A DNA stretch of 64,000 nucleotides. It comes from Vicugna pacos (lineage: Eukaryota; Chordata; Mammalia; Artiodactyla; Camelidae). Each line of letters begins with the position of its first letter. The stretch's first letter is position 1. Location: positions 7,874,001 through 7,938,000 of the forward strand of contig NC_132996.1 of assembly GCF_048564905.1 (NCBI RefSeq). The letters are read 5' to 3'. Made by a program: the position numbers and the translations under genes. The notes under the pieces are model-generated. The model was given only the letters and a program-made list of their open reading frames with translations. It made no database searches and was not told the origin of the DNA. Positions 1-10,285 of the stretch are shown here, piece by piece.

Positions 1-124
1 AATTTCTCCTGCTTCATGTGCTTTTCAGGATCCTTCCAAATCAGCTATAATCTGTCTTTCTAGACTTGCTTTACATATCTCCCACAAACGTCCTAGATTT
101 CCATTCATTCTTACCTGAGCATTT

Positions 125-195
125 GTCATACACCAAGGTTCTGTGCTAGGCAGTGTTGATTTAATAGTTAGCGAGATGGACACGGCCACGCCATT
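125..195 (-). repeat. L2 3'-end fragment, antisense
   Basis: A short stretch matches the reverse complement of the L2 3' end: a degraded 'tgtgctaggcactg' motif followed by the usual 'gatg.acacgg.c..gcc' spacing. It sits just upstream of a sense L2 fragment. It is small and diverged, so the call is tentative. Confidence 0.4.
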
Positions 196-229
196 AAAGT
201 TGCTTATTGCCATTGAGCATCATTTGCCT

Positions 230-575
230 CTATCCAAGTTACCACGCTTTATGTTTCTTCTTTGTCTATGCCCTTTCCCATGACTAAACTTCCTTTAGAT
301 CTCCTTAGTTGATTATTTTTCTCTATATTTCAAGTCTCATATCTTTCAAAAATGTTCCCTTGACCTCCACTTTAATCAAACCCTTTGTTGTGCTTCTGTT
401 GCTCTTTGTATCCCAGGTCTCACCTATGTTGTAACAGTCTAGCAACTGTGCGTTTGTCTGCTGATGGAAACTTTTGTATACCTTGAAGATATAAGCTGTA
501 TTTTGTCTGTACTTGCTTCCCAGGCATCCACAAAAGGGCCTGATATAGTTAAGCACTCAATAAATAATCACTTTT
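230..575 (+). repeat. L2 LINE 3' end (sense)
   Basis: The block follows the L2 3' region in order: a pyrimidine-rich part with 'caagtctcatatctttcaaa', a 'cccttgacctccactttaa' segment, a central T-rich part, 'tgtatcccagg', and finally 'gcactcaataaataatca', which corresponds to the L2 tail. It is an ancient insertion with no coding capacity left, and carries no target duplication that can be seen. Confidence 0.6.
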
Positions 576-1035
576 GATATATTTATCATCAAATAGTCAA
601 CAAAGCAAATAACAGCAAAAATCTTAATGTCAAACATGCATTGTATGAACTTTGTTTTTCTTTTTTTCTTTGGAGTCTTGACAATTCAACGCATGTTTAA
701 TCATCATTAGTTCTAGAGCATTTCTCTGTGCTGTGCTTATTCCTTTATTTGCCTAATATAGAATCTTCTTATTCTACAGACGTGCTGTCTCTGTAACTTG
801 TTTTTCCTAACATCCATCAAAGCAGGCCATCTCAGTCAAAGATAAAGCATGCTGAGGAGGACAGTGCTTGTGGGACTGGCTCACTTTTTCTCAGATGAAT
901 TGGGAGAATGAAGAATCTGTAACCAAGGCAAATTCTCCAGCTTTGAATATACTGTGTGTAATTACTTCAACACTTTTACAAAAAAGAGCATCTAAGATTG
1001 AAGAGATATTAAAAAATGAGAATACTGGATCAAAC
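576..1035. other. Unassigned AT-rich sequence
   Basis: No repeat family, splice-site-bounded frame or RNA fold was recognised. The stretch has a T-rich run near 650-670 and otherwise looks like neutral intergenic or intronic DNA. Confidence 0.5.
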
Positions 1036-1246
1036 TAGAGTCATCCTTTTGTATCCAGAACCCACACATACATCAAAATCTGTGAATAGTCAAGTCCCAT
1101 AATCTGCCATCTGTATCCACAGTTTTATGTCTGTGGACTCAACCAACTTCAGGTTGTGTAGCACTGTAGTATTTATTGAAAAAAAAAATCCACACATAAG
1201 TGGACTTACACAGTTCAAACCCATGTTATTCACATCTCAGCTGTAC
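1036..1246 (+). mobile_element. Tigger-like (TcMar) non-autonomous DNA transposon remnant
   Basis: The left part resembles the 'gtcatccctcggtatccgcgg' end, followed by a 'gactcaaccaactt' motif and 'tagcactgtagtatttattg'. The right part, 'taagtggacttacacagttc' then 'aaacccatgttattca', resembles the characteristic terminal sequence of Tigger-derived MER elements. No transposase frame is present, as expected for a MITE-like copy. Subfamily cannot be assigned by eye. Confidence 0.5.
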
Positions 1247-1454
1247 TGAATTCATAAACTTAATGAATAGAACAATAGGACTATAAGTGAGAAAAATGAT
1301 AGACATGTATGGTGCAAACAACTCTTTTATGTTGAAGCACAATTTCCTACAAGATTTCAGAAAGTTGTTAATATTTTCTGTGAAGTGACTATAGCATAGG
1401 AGGCATTTGTAATAAAAAATGTAAAAAAATGAGATTTTGCAACAACAGACATGT

Positions 1455-1640
1455 GTTGTGCCTAGTTAGTTGCGTGATAGTGTTCAAAACTTTTAACCAC
1501 TCTGAAATTTAGCTTCTATAAATGAAAGACAGTAACTGGTAATAATAGATGCATACACGTGCATAATACTTAAATGAGATAAATGAAAAAAGTTAGCAAT
1601 ATAATAAGCATTTATTAAGTGTTAATTGATTCTAATCTAG
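1455..1640 (+). repeat. MIR SINE (sense)
   Basis: The order of motifs fits MIR: the core region 'agttgcgtgatagtgttcaa', the segment equivalent to 'cttaacctctctga', the 'gtaataatagatgcata' segment, 'cttaaatgagataa' and a tail 'gcatttattaagtgttaa'. It is a tRNA-derived mammalian-wide SINE, diverged and inactive. Confidence 0.6.
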
Positions 1641-2104
1641 TTGTTTTTCAATGTAAGGCTTAAGTGTCAATAGTTAGTAATGTTTAAAGAGGACTTAGGC
1701 AAACAGCTCAAAACCAGTATAGGACACAACCATGATCTGGGGCTGCAAGGGAGAAAATAAACACTTGATGTCTAATTACATTTCAAATGCAATGTTTCAG
1801 TTTAGTAGATATATATAGTCTTAGAATATTGCTCTTTTAATTTTACCAAATGATGTTTAACAGAAAAGTTTATCATTAACAGTCTCATAATAACATTTAA
1901 TCTTTACTAGTAACATAAAATTGTTTCACTTTGCAATAAACTATAACATTGTGATAAAACTTAATTTAAAATTTCTCAATTTTAGAATTGGTGAGTATTT
2001 AGACTAGACCTGGCATAAAGTTTAACTTATCAATGAGTAAATCTACCATATATCCTAATTCTCTCTATGTGGTGCTAGAAAATTCATGAGACATTCTCAC
2101 CTCT

Positions 2105-2205
2105 AAAATGGCATCATAATACCCCAACATAAGGTTATTGGCAAGATTGAATAAAACTATGTATGTGACAGTCCTTTGAAAGTAACGCACGTTTGAAACT
2201 CTGTC
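2105..2205 (+). repeat. MIR SINE 3' part (sense)
   Basis: The stretch 'catcataataccccaacata', 'aggttattggcaagattgaa' and 'taaaactatgtatgtgac' follows the second half of MIR. The 5' half is missing. Confidence 0.5.
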
Positions 2206-2225
2206 TTTATTATATTCAGAAAGAT

Positions 2226-2291
2226 GGGGTTAAAGGAAAGAGAGGAAAGTGATTCCGAGATGAGGTTCAAGGGAAAGAGGACAGTGATTCC
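2226..2291. repeat. Imperfect 35-36 bp tandem duplication
   Basis: Two copies of a purine-rich unit ending in 'agtgattcc' can be aligned (about 2226-2256 and 2262-2291). They differ at roughly one base in six, so the duplication is not recent. Confidence 0.6.
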
Positions 2292-2932
2292 TGACCGTAC
2301 ACCTCATCCCGACAGTCTATCAGTTAGGTTTGCTGCCTGGAACCTGTGCCCTAGGGTGTGTGGCCTTCCCCAGGGCCCACAGGACATCCCAAAAGGACTC
2401 TTTTGGGTTAACCTGTATTTACCTGCTCTGGGAGGAGATTTATCAAACCGTGTATTTCTGAAAGTAAATAAATCACTCCCTTGGCATCAGGAAAATTTAG
2501 ACACATTAATATTTCCTTTGCAAATTATGTTTGCAACTATAACTTTCTGAAGTTACATTAATTTTATTCTGAAGTCGTGTACTTCTAGAACAAGATTAAT
2601 TGTTCTTAGGAACAAGGGGTACAATGAAATAGGCAAATCGTTAACTTTACAATGTGACTGCAAAACAAAACAGCTATTGCTGTAGTCACTGAGAGTAGCA
2701 CTCACTGTTCTGAAACAGTTATGGTGGTTTAAATGGTGATAATTTTGTTCTTAGCCATTTTCCACTTGAATTACTCCAATATGTTTTTAAAACTGCCACA
2801 CTGAATGATATTAATGGTGCAACAAATTGACTAGTATTATAGGAATGTATCTATTATTTTTATGGGCATATTTAATTGTACGTGTTCCTTTAGGTTTCTA
2901 ATTAAAACCGGCAGTAAAAGTGATGCCTCCGT

Positions 2933-2960
2933 GTTTAAGTCTGCATTTTTAGACTTAAAC
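2933..2960. other. Perfect 10-bp hairpin, 8-base loop
   Basis: Left arm gtttaagtct (2933-2942) and right arm agacttaaac (2951-2960) are exact reverse complements around the loop gcattttt. Function unknown. Confidence 0.7.
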
Positions 2961-3803
2961 GTACCTCATAATTAGCACTAATATACAGATAGTTCAGAAA
3001 GATATAATGCTAACATATTTAAGTGGATTGGAAATCCTATTATTAGTCCTATTATTAATACAGACCCTTGTTAACAAGAAAAAATAAAATAATTATTATA
3101 CATGGAATATGTGATGCTTCAGTTTCTTTCACAACTTTCTGATGTTACAGGCTGAGTGTCAGAAAGATCAGGGCATAAATGGTGGCAAGATCCCAAACGG
3201 AAGAGTTTATCAGCTCCACTGTATTTAATATTACCTTGAACACTGCACATTTTAAATACTGTCTCAAGAATTTGCTAAGATTCAAAGTAAAAATCCATAC
3301 CATTCTGCAGACTGGTGTGACAATTCATCAAATAATGATCTTTAACTATTTTTACTCAGTATTAAGCAGACACCAATTAGAAGACCGAGTTCTCAGAGTC
3401 TCTAAGGACGGTTCCACACTTCACATTTTCAGTTGCAAATTGTATTTGACATTTAATTTAAAACCCAAGACACCATAACATGAAATCTTCTAGGCCATTA
3501 ATGACAAAGCATTAGGGTTTTCTCCTACCTCCCTGTTGCCTGAGGCTACCTCTGCTATTTCCCAGAAGGCTGTGTCATCACTGTAGCATCGTGCCCATGG
3601 GTTAGTGTATTCTAAGTGCGTATGTATAATCTGAATACTGGGTACAGTTGTTAGATGCTTAGTTACACACCTCATATCCCACTTATCAGCAGAAAACCTA
3701 GGACAACATGAGCCCTGTAGGCAATAGCTATTTACTGAAATTTTGTTATTGTGCTGGTAATAGTGCTGGTAGTGATTATATCTTAGGTTTAAAGAAAATG
3801 AAA

Positions 3804-6125
3804 ACACCTATTTGTGATAAAAACTCTTACCAAAGTAGGTAAAGAGGGAACATACCTCAACATAATGAAAGCTATTTATGACAAATCTACAGCCAGCATA
3901 CTATCCAATGGTGAAAAACTTAAAGACTTCCCACTAAAATCTGGAAAAAGACAAGGATGCCCACTCTCATGACTTCTATTCATCATAGTCTTAGAAGTCC
4001 TAGCCACAGCAACCAGGCAAGAAGAAGAAATAAATGGGATCCAAATTAGAAGAGAAGAGGTAAAATTGTCACTATATGCAAATGACAAGATACCATGTAC
4101 AGAAAACCCTAAAGGATCCACACAAAAATACTAGAGCTGATAAAAGAATTTGACAAGGTAGCAGGACACAAGATTAAAATACAAAAATCAGTTGCATTTC
4201 TTTACATTAGTAATGAATTACCAGGAAAAGAAAGCAAAGAAACAATCCCTTTTAAAATTGCATCCTAAGTAAAATACTTAGGAATAAATCTGACCAAGGA
4301 GGTAAAAGACTTATACATGGAGAACTACAAAACATTGATTAAGGAAATTAAAGATGACTTAAAGAAATAGAAAGATAGCCCATGTTCTTGGATTGGAAGA
4401 ATCAATATTGTTAAAATAGCCTTACTGCCCAAGGCAATGATGTACAGATTTAATGTGATCCCTATCAAATTACCCAGGACGTTCTTCACAAAACTAGAAT
4501 AAACAATCCTAAAATTTATATCAAATCACAAAAGAATCAGAATTGCCAAAGCAATATTGAAGAAAAAGAAAGAAGCTCAAAGAATAACCCTCCCAGACTT
4601 CAGACAATACTGCAGAGCTAAAGTAATCAAAACACCATAGTACTGGAATAAAAACAGACATATGGATCAATGGAACAGAATACAGAGCCCAGAAATAAAC
4701 CCACAGACCTATGGTCAATCTTCAACAAAGGAGGCAAGAACGTACAATGGAGAAAAGACAGTCTCTTCAGCAACTGGTGTTGGGAAAGCTGGTCAGCAGC
4801 ATGTAAATCAATGAAGTTAGAACACGTCCTCACTCCATACACAAAAATAAACTCAAAACAGCTTAAAGACTTAAACATAAGACAAGACATAATAAATCTC
4901 TTAGAAGAAAGTATACATAAAACATTCTCTGACATAAATCTTAGCAATGTTCTCCTAGGGCAGTCTACTCAGGCAATAGAAATAAGAGCAAAAATAAACA
5001 AATGGGGCCTAACTAAACTTACAACTTTTTGCAGAGCAAAGGAAACCATAAGCAAAACAAAACAACAACCTATGGAATGGGAGGGAATATTTGCAAATGA
5101 TATGACTGACAAAGGTTTAATTTCCAGAATATACAAACAGCTCATACAACTTAATCACAAAAAATCAAACAACCCAATCCAAAAATGAGAAGAAGATCTA
5201 AAAAAGCAATTCTCCAATGAATATATAAAATGGCCAATAGGCACATGAAAAAAATGTTCAATATAAGTAATTATCAAAGAAATGCAAATCAAAACTATAA
5301 TGAGATATCACCTCACACCAGTCAGAATGCCCATCATTCAAAAGTCCATGAATGATAAATGCTGGAGAGGCTGTGGTGAAAAGGGAACCCTCCTACACTC
5401 TTGGTAGGAATGTAGTTTGGTGCAGCCATTATGGAAAACAATACAGAGATTCCTCAAAAACTAAAAATAGACTTACAATATGACCCAGTAATTCCCTTTC
5501 TGGGTATATATCTGGAAGGAACTCTAATTCGGAAAGATACATGCACCTCAGTGTTTATAGCAGCACTATATACAATAGCCAAGACATGGAAACAACCTAA
5601 ATGTCCGTTAACAAATGACTGGATAAAGAACTTTTGGTATATTTACACAATCGTATAGTACTTAGCCATAAAAAAGAATAAAATAATTCCATTTGCAGAA
5701 ACATGGATGGACCTAGAGATGGTCATGCTAAATGAAGTGAGCAAGAAAGAGAAAGAAAAATGCCATATGATATCATTCATATGTGGAATCTTAAAAAAAA
5801 AAAAAAGGACACTATGAACTCATCTACAAAACAGAAAGGCTTGCAGACATAGTAAACCATCTCACAGTTAGCAGTGAAAGGGGGTGGAAAGGGATAAATT
5901 TGGGAGTTTGAGATTTACAAATATTAGGCATTATACATAAAAATAGATTTTAAAAAAGTGTCTGCTGTATAGCACAGGGAACTATGTTCAATATCTTATA
6001 ATAATCTTTAATAAAAAAGAATATGAAAATGAATATACATATGTATATGTGTGACTGGGACACTGTGCTGTACACCAGAAACTGACACATTGTAACTGAT
6101 GGTACTTCAATAAAATAATAAATAA
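3804..6125 (+). mobile_element. 5'-truncated L1 (ungulate/camelid-type 3' UTR)
   Basis: This is the 3' part of a LINE-1. It begins inside the reverse-transcriptase domain of ORF2; the conserved [10 protein letters not shown] block is readable near 3942-3970 and is followed at once by an in-frame stop. The catalytic YADD site reads YAND at 4075-4086. Downstream, the ORF2 carboxy-terminal region is open for 172 codons (4670-5188, with [13 protein letters not shown]) and 75 codons (5431-5658, with IAALYTIAKTWK and DWIKNFWYIYT). The 3' UTR has the 'tagcacagggaactatgttc' segment usual in even-toed ungulate L1 and ends in an A/T-rich tail near 6110-6125. It cannot move on its own. A target duplication is not evident. 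The many antisense frames over this interval are shadows. Confidence 0.93.
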
Positions 6126-6205
6126 ATACATTAGGAGAATGAAAAGGCTTAGACAATTTAAAAAATAAGAGTGGACTGCTTGTTCATAAAAACACCCTGC
6201 TTTGT

Positions 6206-6826
6206 TGGAATACTCCCAAATTTATTATATGAAGCCATCATTACCCTGATACCAAAACCGGAGAAAGACACTACAAAAAAAGAAAACTACAGGCCAATAT
6301 CTCTGATTAATATAGATGCAGTAATCATCAACAAAATATTAGCAAACCAAATCCAACAAATATAAAAAAGGATTATACACTGATTACAAGTGGGATTTAT
6401 TCCAAAGTTGAAAGGATGATTCAACATTTGTAAATCAATCACTGTGATACACCACATTAACAAAAGGAAGAATAAAAATCACATGATCATCTCAACAGAT
6501 TCAGAAAAAGCATTCAACAAAATTCAACACCCATTCATGATAAAAACTCTCAACAAAGTGGGTACAGAGGGAATGTATATCAACACAATAAATGCCATTT
6601 ATGATAAACCTAAAACTAACATCATACTCGGTGGTGAAAAGCTGAAAACCTTTCCTCTAAATTCAGGAATAAGATAAGGATGCCCATTTTTGCTACTTCT
6701 TTTTAACATAGTATTGGAAGTCCTAGTCATAGCAATCAGACAAGGAAAAAAAATAAAAGGTATCCAAATTGGAAGGGAAGAAGTGAAACTGTTACTATTT
6801 GCAAATGATATGACACTTTATACAGT
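6206..6826 (+). mobile_element. Internal L1 ORF2 fragment (RT domain)
   Basis: A second, independent L1 ORF2 piece, cut at both ends. It encodes the fingers/palm part of the reverse transcriptase: [19 protein letters not shown] near 6218-6280, [20 protein letters not shown] near 6498-6560, and a degraded catalytic site reading FAND at 6798-6809. It covers ORF2 sequence that lies upstream of, and overlaps by about 300 bp, the start of the preceding L1 copy. The two overlaps differ at about one base in five, so they are separate insertions rather than a recent duplication. It stops in a (TC)n(T)n tract, not in an L1 3' UTR. Confidence 0.9.
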
Positions 6827-6856
6827 CTCTCTCTCTCTCTCTTTTTTTTTTTTTTA
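6826..6856 (+). repeat. (TC)n followed by T14 tract
   Basis: A CT dinucleotide run passes directly into a run of about 14 T. It marks the 3' edge of the L1 fragment and may be the remains of an antisense poly(A) tail or slippage at the break. Confidence 0.85.
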
Positions 6857-7588
6857 AGATTTTTGAAAGCTGAGAATGCAATTTATGCTTCTTAGCATTT
6901 TTAGGACAGGGCTTGGTATTTTTAGTTGTTATGGAATAACTGTTATTTATATATTTATTGTTACAAATTTTATAATTGCTAAATATTTGCTGAAAGGAGC
7001 ATTGGTGTTTAAAGCTAACCATACCTGGTTACCAATTCCAGCTTAAAGAGTTGCTTATGATTTGAAGGCTGATAGTCTACTTTATGTATTCAAATGATGC
7101 CCCAAAATACAGAGAATTAACTGATAAATGCCATCATTAACCTGAATAATGCTACTTTTGAATACTTAGCTTCTGAGGTTAAAAAAGGCATTATAGAGTC
7201 ATCCTAAATTTTTACCTATAAAATAATTCATTTAGATTTTATCAATCTCTGTGTCACACAAACACACATCTGTGTTTTCCACATATTGTCTGATCTATAA
7301 CTAATCTCAGAATGTGGTCAATAATACTATTTTTAAAGGTTTAGTAACTGATAAAATACCATCCACAAGTATAGTAAAACTGGCCTAATTAGAATTCATC
7401 TAATTGATTCTTTTTCTCTTTTACACCCTAAAGGAAAAAAAAAAAAAAAAGAAGGCGGAATCAAATAAGATGCACAATTTTAGTGAATTAAAAGCAATTC
7501 TAAATGCTTTTTCGCTCACAGGATTTAATTCAGTCTCTCACATCTGGAAGGGTTTTTATTCGAAAAGAAAACTAAATATAATCTAGAG
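6857..7588. other. Unassigned AT-rich sequence
   Basis: No repeat family or gene was recognised. It contains an A16 run at 7435-7450 inside a short chance frame. The rest has no feature I can support. Confidence 0.5.
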
Positions 7589-7589
7589 A

Positions 7590-7652
7590 GGCTGGGGTGG
7601 AAGAGGAGAAGGGGTGGAGGAGGAGGAAGAGGAGGGGTGACAGAGAGAGAAA
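7590..7652 (+). repeat. GGA-rich purine tract
   Basis: An imperfect GGA/GAA-rich stretch followed by (GA)n. It is a low-complexity purine run with no coding signal. Confidence 0.75.
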
Positions 7653-7770
7653 AATAGTATTTTTACAAAGATTTTACAATATTTCTCCAACCTGCAAAAT
7701 ATATAATTTGCTGCCTATTTAATTTTTATTTCAACTTCCTAGTTCACTTCAATCTCACTTGTCACTAGAT

Positions 7771-7890
7771 CAGTTGTTCTTACTCTAGCTGTACGTTAGA
7801 TTTAGCCTGGGAACTTTTAAGACATTCTACATCACACCAACTGAATCAGAATCTCTGAGGGAGGAGTTCTCTAGGTGACTGTAATAGGAT
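7771..7890 (+). mobile_element. MER5-type hAT-Charlie MITE
   Basis: The left end 'cagttgttcttactctagct' matches the 'cagtggttctcaac' terminus of MER5A, followed by 'gcctgggaacttttaa', 'gaatcagaatctctgagg' and the right-hand part 'tctaggtgactgtaat'. The centre is shortened and the extreme right end is lost. It is a non-autonomous DNA transposon remnant shared across placental mammals. Confidence 0.65.
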
Positions 7891-8084
7891 TTGGAGTAGA
7901 TTTTTGGCAATGATATTTTGAGGATCCCATTTTTTTCTTCTATAGCACCCACAGAGGAGGAAATAGAATTAACACGTGACTCAGTATTAGTAACTCAAAT
8001 TCGAAAGAGCTAAGACTGAACTTGAATTTGCCTATCCTATCTCCTTATCTGTCACCCTCCACACTCCACATATTCACAAATCCT

Positions 8085-8660
8085 CATATTAGCCCATCAT
8101 TCCATTGATATTATAATAGCTTACTCTTATCTGTCATTCTCTTTTGCCTGGACTGCTGAAAGTTCCTAATATCTGGTCTTCCACCACCTTAGGTGCCACC
8201 TGTCTCCCTCCAGTTTGTTGTTCACGGAACAATCAGCGTAGTCTTCAAAATACAAATATATTCATATTACCAAACTCCTAGAATTATTTTATTAGTTTCT
8301 GCACTAATACAGACCGTGTTCACCATTATGGCCTATGACGTTCTACATAGTACGACCCCCAGCTGCTTCCCAAGTGTCAACAATAACCATTCTTTCTTTT
8401 ATTCACTCCACGCCAGTGACCTAGCCTTCTTTTAGTTCTCTGAACACAGTCAGCTCTGTTTCAATATACTACCTTTTGCATGCCTTGCTTACGTCTGGAA
8501 TGCTCTTATTTCTACTCATCTTTATATTGTACTTAAATTGTCACAACTCAGGGAACCCTCCCAGACCACCCTGATATGGGAACGATTACTTTATTATATG
8601 TTGATAGAACTGTACTCTTCCCCTGTAGAATGATAATACCTAACTGGCATCATACATTTA
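8085..8660 (+). repeat. L2 LINE 3' part (sense)
   Basis: Typical L2 landmarks appear in order: 'ttgcctggactgctgaaag', 'ggtcttccaccaccttagg', 'tctctgaacacagtcagctc', 'tttgcatgccttgcttacgt', 'ctggaatgctcttatttcta', 'agggaaccctcccagaccac' and 'ctgtactcttcccctgtaga'. It is an old pyrimidine-rich L2 segment without usable coding frames. Confidence 0.7.
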
Positions 8661-9399
8661 ATTACATGATCATTGGGGTGATATTTCAAATATGTGATAA
8701 CTTGGATAGTAATATAAAATAATATGTAATTAACATGTAAATAAAAATTCAAATATATTCCTCATTCTCTAAAAAACTCACACACATATGTGCAAATGTG
8801 TGTGTTTATTTGCAAACTACCATTTACTAAGTGATCATCTGTAGTACAAATTGTTCATCAAATTATTCTAACAATGCCCAAATTATTTGCTGATTTTTAG
8901 AAAATGTTTGTGATCTGTTTAAACTAGCCATCATGAGCTAAGTGAAGTTCCTGTCTACTAAGCGGTGATTTAAACATAGGAATCATATAAAGATCTTTGA
9001 AAAATTCCACTAAAATTACAGTCAGTAGGTGACAGTATCAATCAGCAGAGAGTTTATTTCCCTTTATATCAACAATACTATGCATGTTACTAAATCCTCT
9101 CAGCTACTGCCAAATTAACAGCAATTATATTCAATTTGTTTTTAGGCTTATAATAGTATATGGCATTTAAAAGTACATAAGCGACGTGTATATTATCGAC
9201 TAAGTCATGAAAATCACTTATTGGAACACCTCGTCAACCTAATCCTTCAGGCCAGATATGTGAGGTAAGAGTAGTGTAGCAGTTAGCTCTAATTTAAATT
9301 TACAAACTTATTTTGTTCTTGGCCAAAAAGGCAGGCATTTGATGGATTTTAACAAACTTGTTGCATTAAAAGATAGAAATTAATAGAGACGGTGAAAAG
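8661..9399. other. Unassigned AT-rich sequence
   Basis: No gene or repeat family recognised. A small inverted repeat of alternating CA/TG lies near 8780-8806. Confidence 0.45.
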
Positions 9400-10070
9400 G
9401 GGGATGTCTCAGCATCGCTAGGTCTAATGTCCTCTAAAGGGAACCCTGGGGGACTCCCAGCACACACAGACCTTAGAGTGCTGCCTAGAGCCCCAGCCGC
9501 TCTCATTAACACCAGACGCCCGGCTCTCCTGATCTCTCTCAGGCCCTCTGAAAGCTAACATTCTAGTTTCCTTGCAGTGAAGGGAGTGGTGAACATGCTG
9601 GCTGGCAGTGGCTGCCCACATGGTTGGGGCTACATGAGCTCTGACTTTCGGCCATTGGGGTGCTAGTGTCCTCCCCAGCCACCAGGGGTCTCTGTCTTGT
9701 TGCCCCAACCCCACCTCGCTGGCTTTGGTGTAAGTATATGAGTGGAGCAGTGCCAGCTTTCAGACGGACAGGCACCAGGCTGCTTCAATGATGACCCACT
9801 GCCTTCCCTTGGAACAAGGCAGGAGACGGGGGAGTGCGATGTCTGTCTTCCATTCCCTCCCTTGGATAAAAAAATCAGAGCCCAGGAGATAAGATCTGGG
9901 GGGAACTGTGTGGCATTTCCACTGATCAATCAAAAATGATGGAGAACAACTGGAACTGGAGGCCTGATTGCGTGCCTGGTGTTAACCCTGCAGCGGCTGG
10001 ATAGTGAAGGGGTAGGGAAGGAATAGGCAGTGCCCTGAGACTGCAGCTACTAATCCTCTCTACCAGTGGG
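9400..10070. other. GC-richer block of unknown origin
   Basis: Base composition rises clearly against the AT-rich flanks. Several short frames overlap on both strands (the longest, 96 codons, is antisense at 9424-9714), which is expected in GC-rich sequence and none has a known motif. The antisense reading (for instance 'agagctcatgtagccccaac' near 9625-9645) vaguely recalls the GC-rich 5' UTR of old mammalian L1 elements. A conserved non-coding element is the other possibility. Neither can be settled by eye. Confidence 0.35.
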
Positions 10071-10154
10071 TATGTAATTATCAACTGCTTTTATCCTGAT
10101 CAGCGTGGACCCCAGTCAAATATCAGAGCTACGTAATCATTCTTTTGTTTCCAA

Positions 10155-10285
10155 CTTCCGACCGGAGTGTGCATTCCGTAAGTTTCAGGGCCATAACGAG
10201 TCTGGTTCCTCTTTTCTAACACGCTGCCTAGTTTAAAGCTGTATCATGCAGAAGGCCTTCAATAAATATTTTGTATTACATGAAT
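10155..10285 (+). repeat. L2 3' end (sense)
   Basis: The segments 'ggagtgtgcattccgtaagt', 'tcagggccataacgagtctg', 'acgctgcctagtttaaagct' and 'gccttcaataaatattttgt' follow the 3' end of L2 up to its terminal AATAAAT. Confidence 0.55.

Larger units (their letters stand above)
2206..3800. other. Unassigned repeat-poor sequence
   Basis: No repeat family was recognised across about 1.6 kb. It starts with a locally GC-richer part (2220-2480) holding an imperfect 35-36 bp tandem duplication at 2226-2291 and a 108-codon frame (2224-2550, + strand) that shows no known motif and no clear splice sites. A perfect 10-bp inverted repeat lies at 2933-2960. The rest is AT-rich. A conserved non-coding element is possible but cannot be shown from one sequence. 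Confidence 0.4.

Noticed and set aside
4627-4947. Antisense 106-codon frame with Phe/Leu/Ser/Cys-rich peptide
   Set aside because: It is the mirror of the sense L1 ORF2 frame at 4670-5188.
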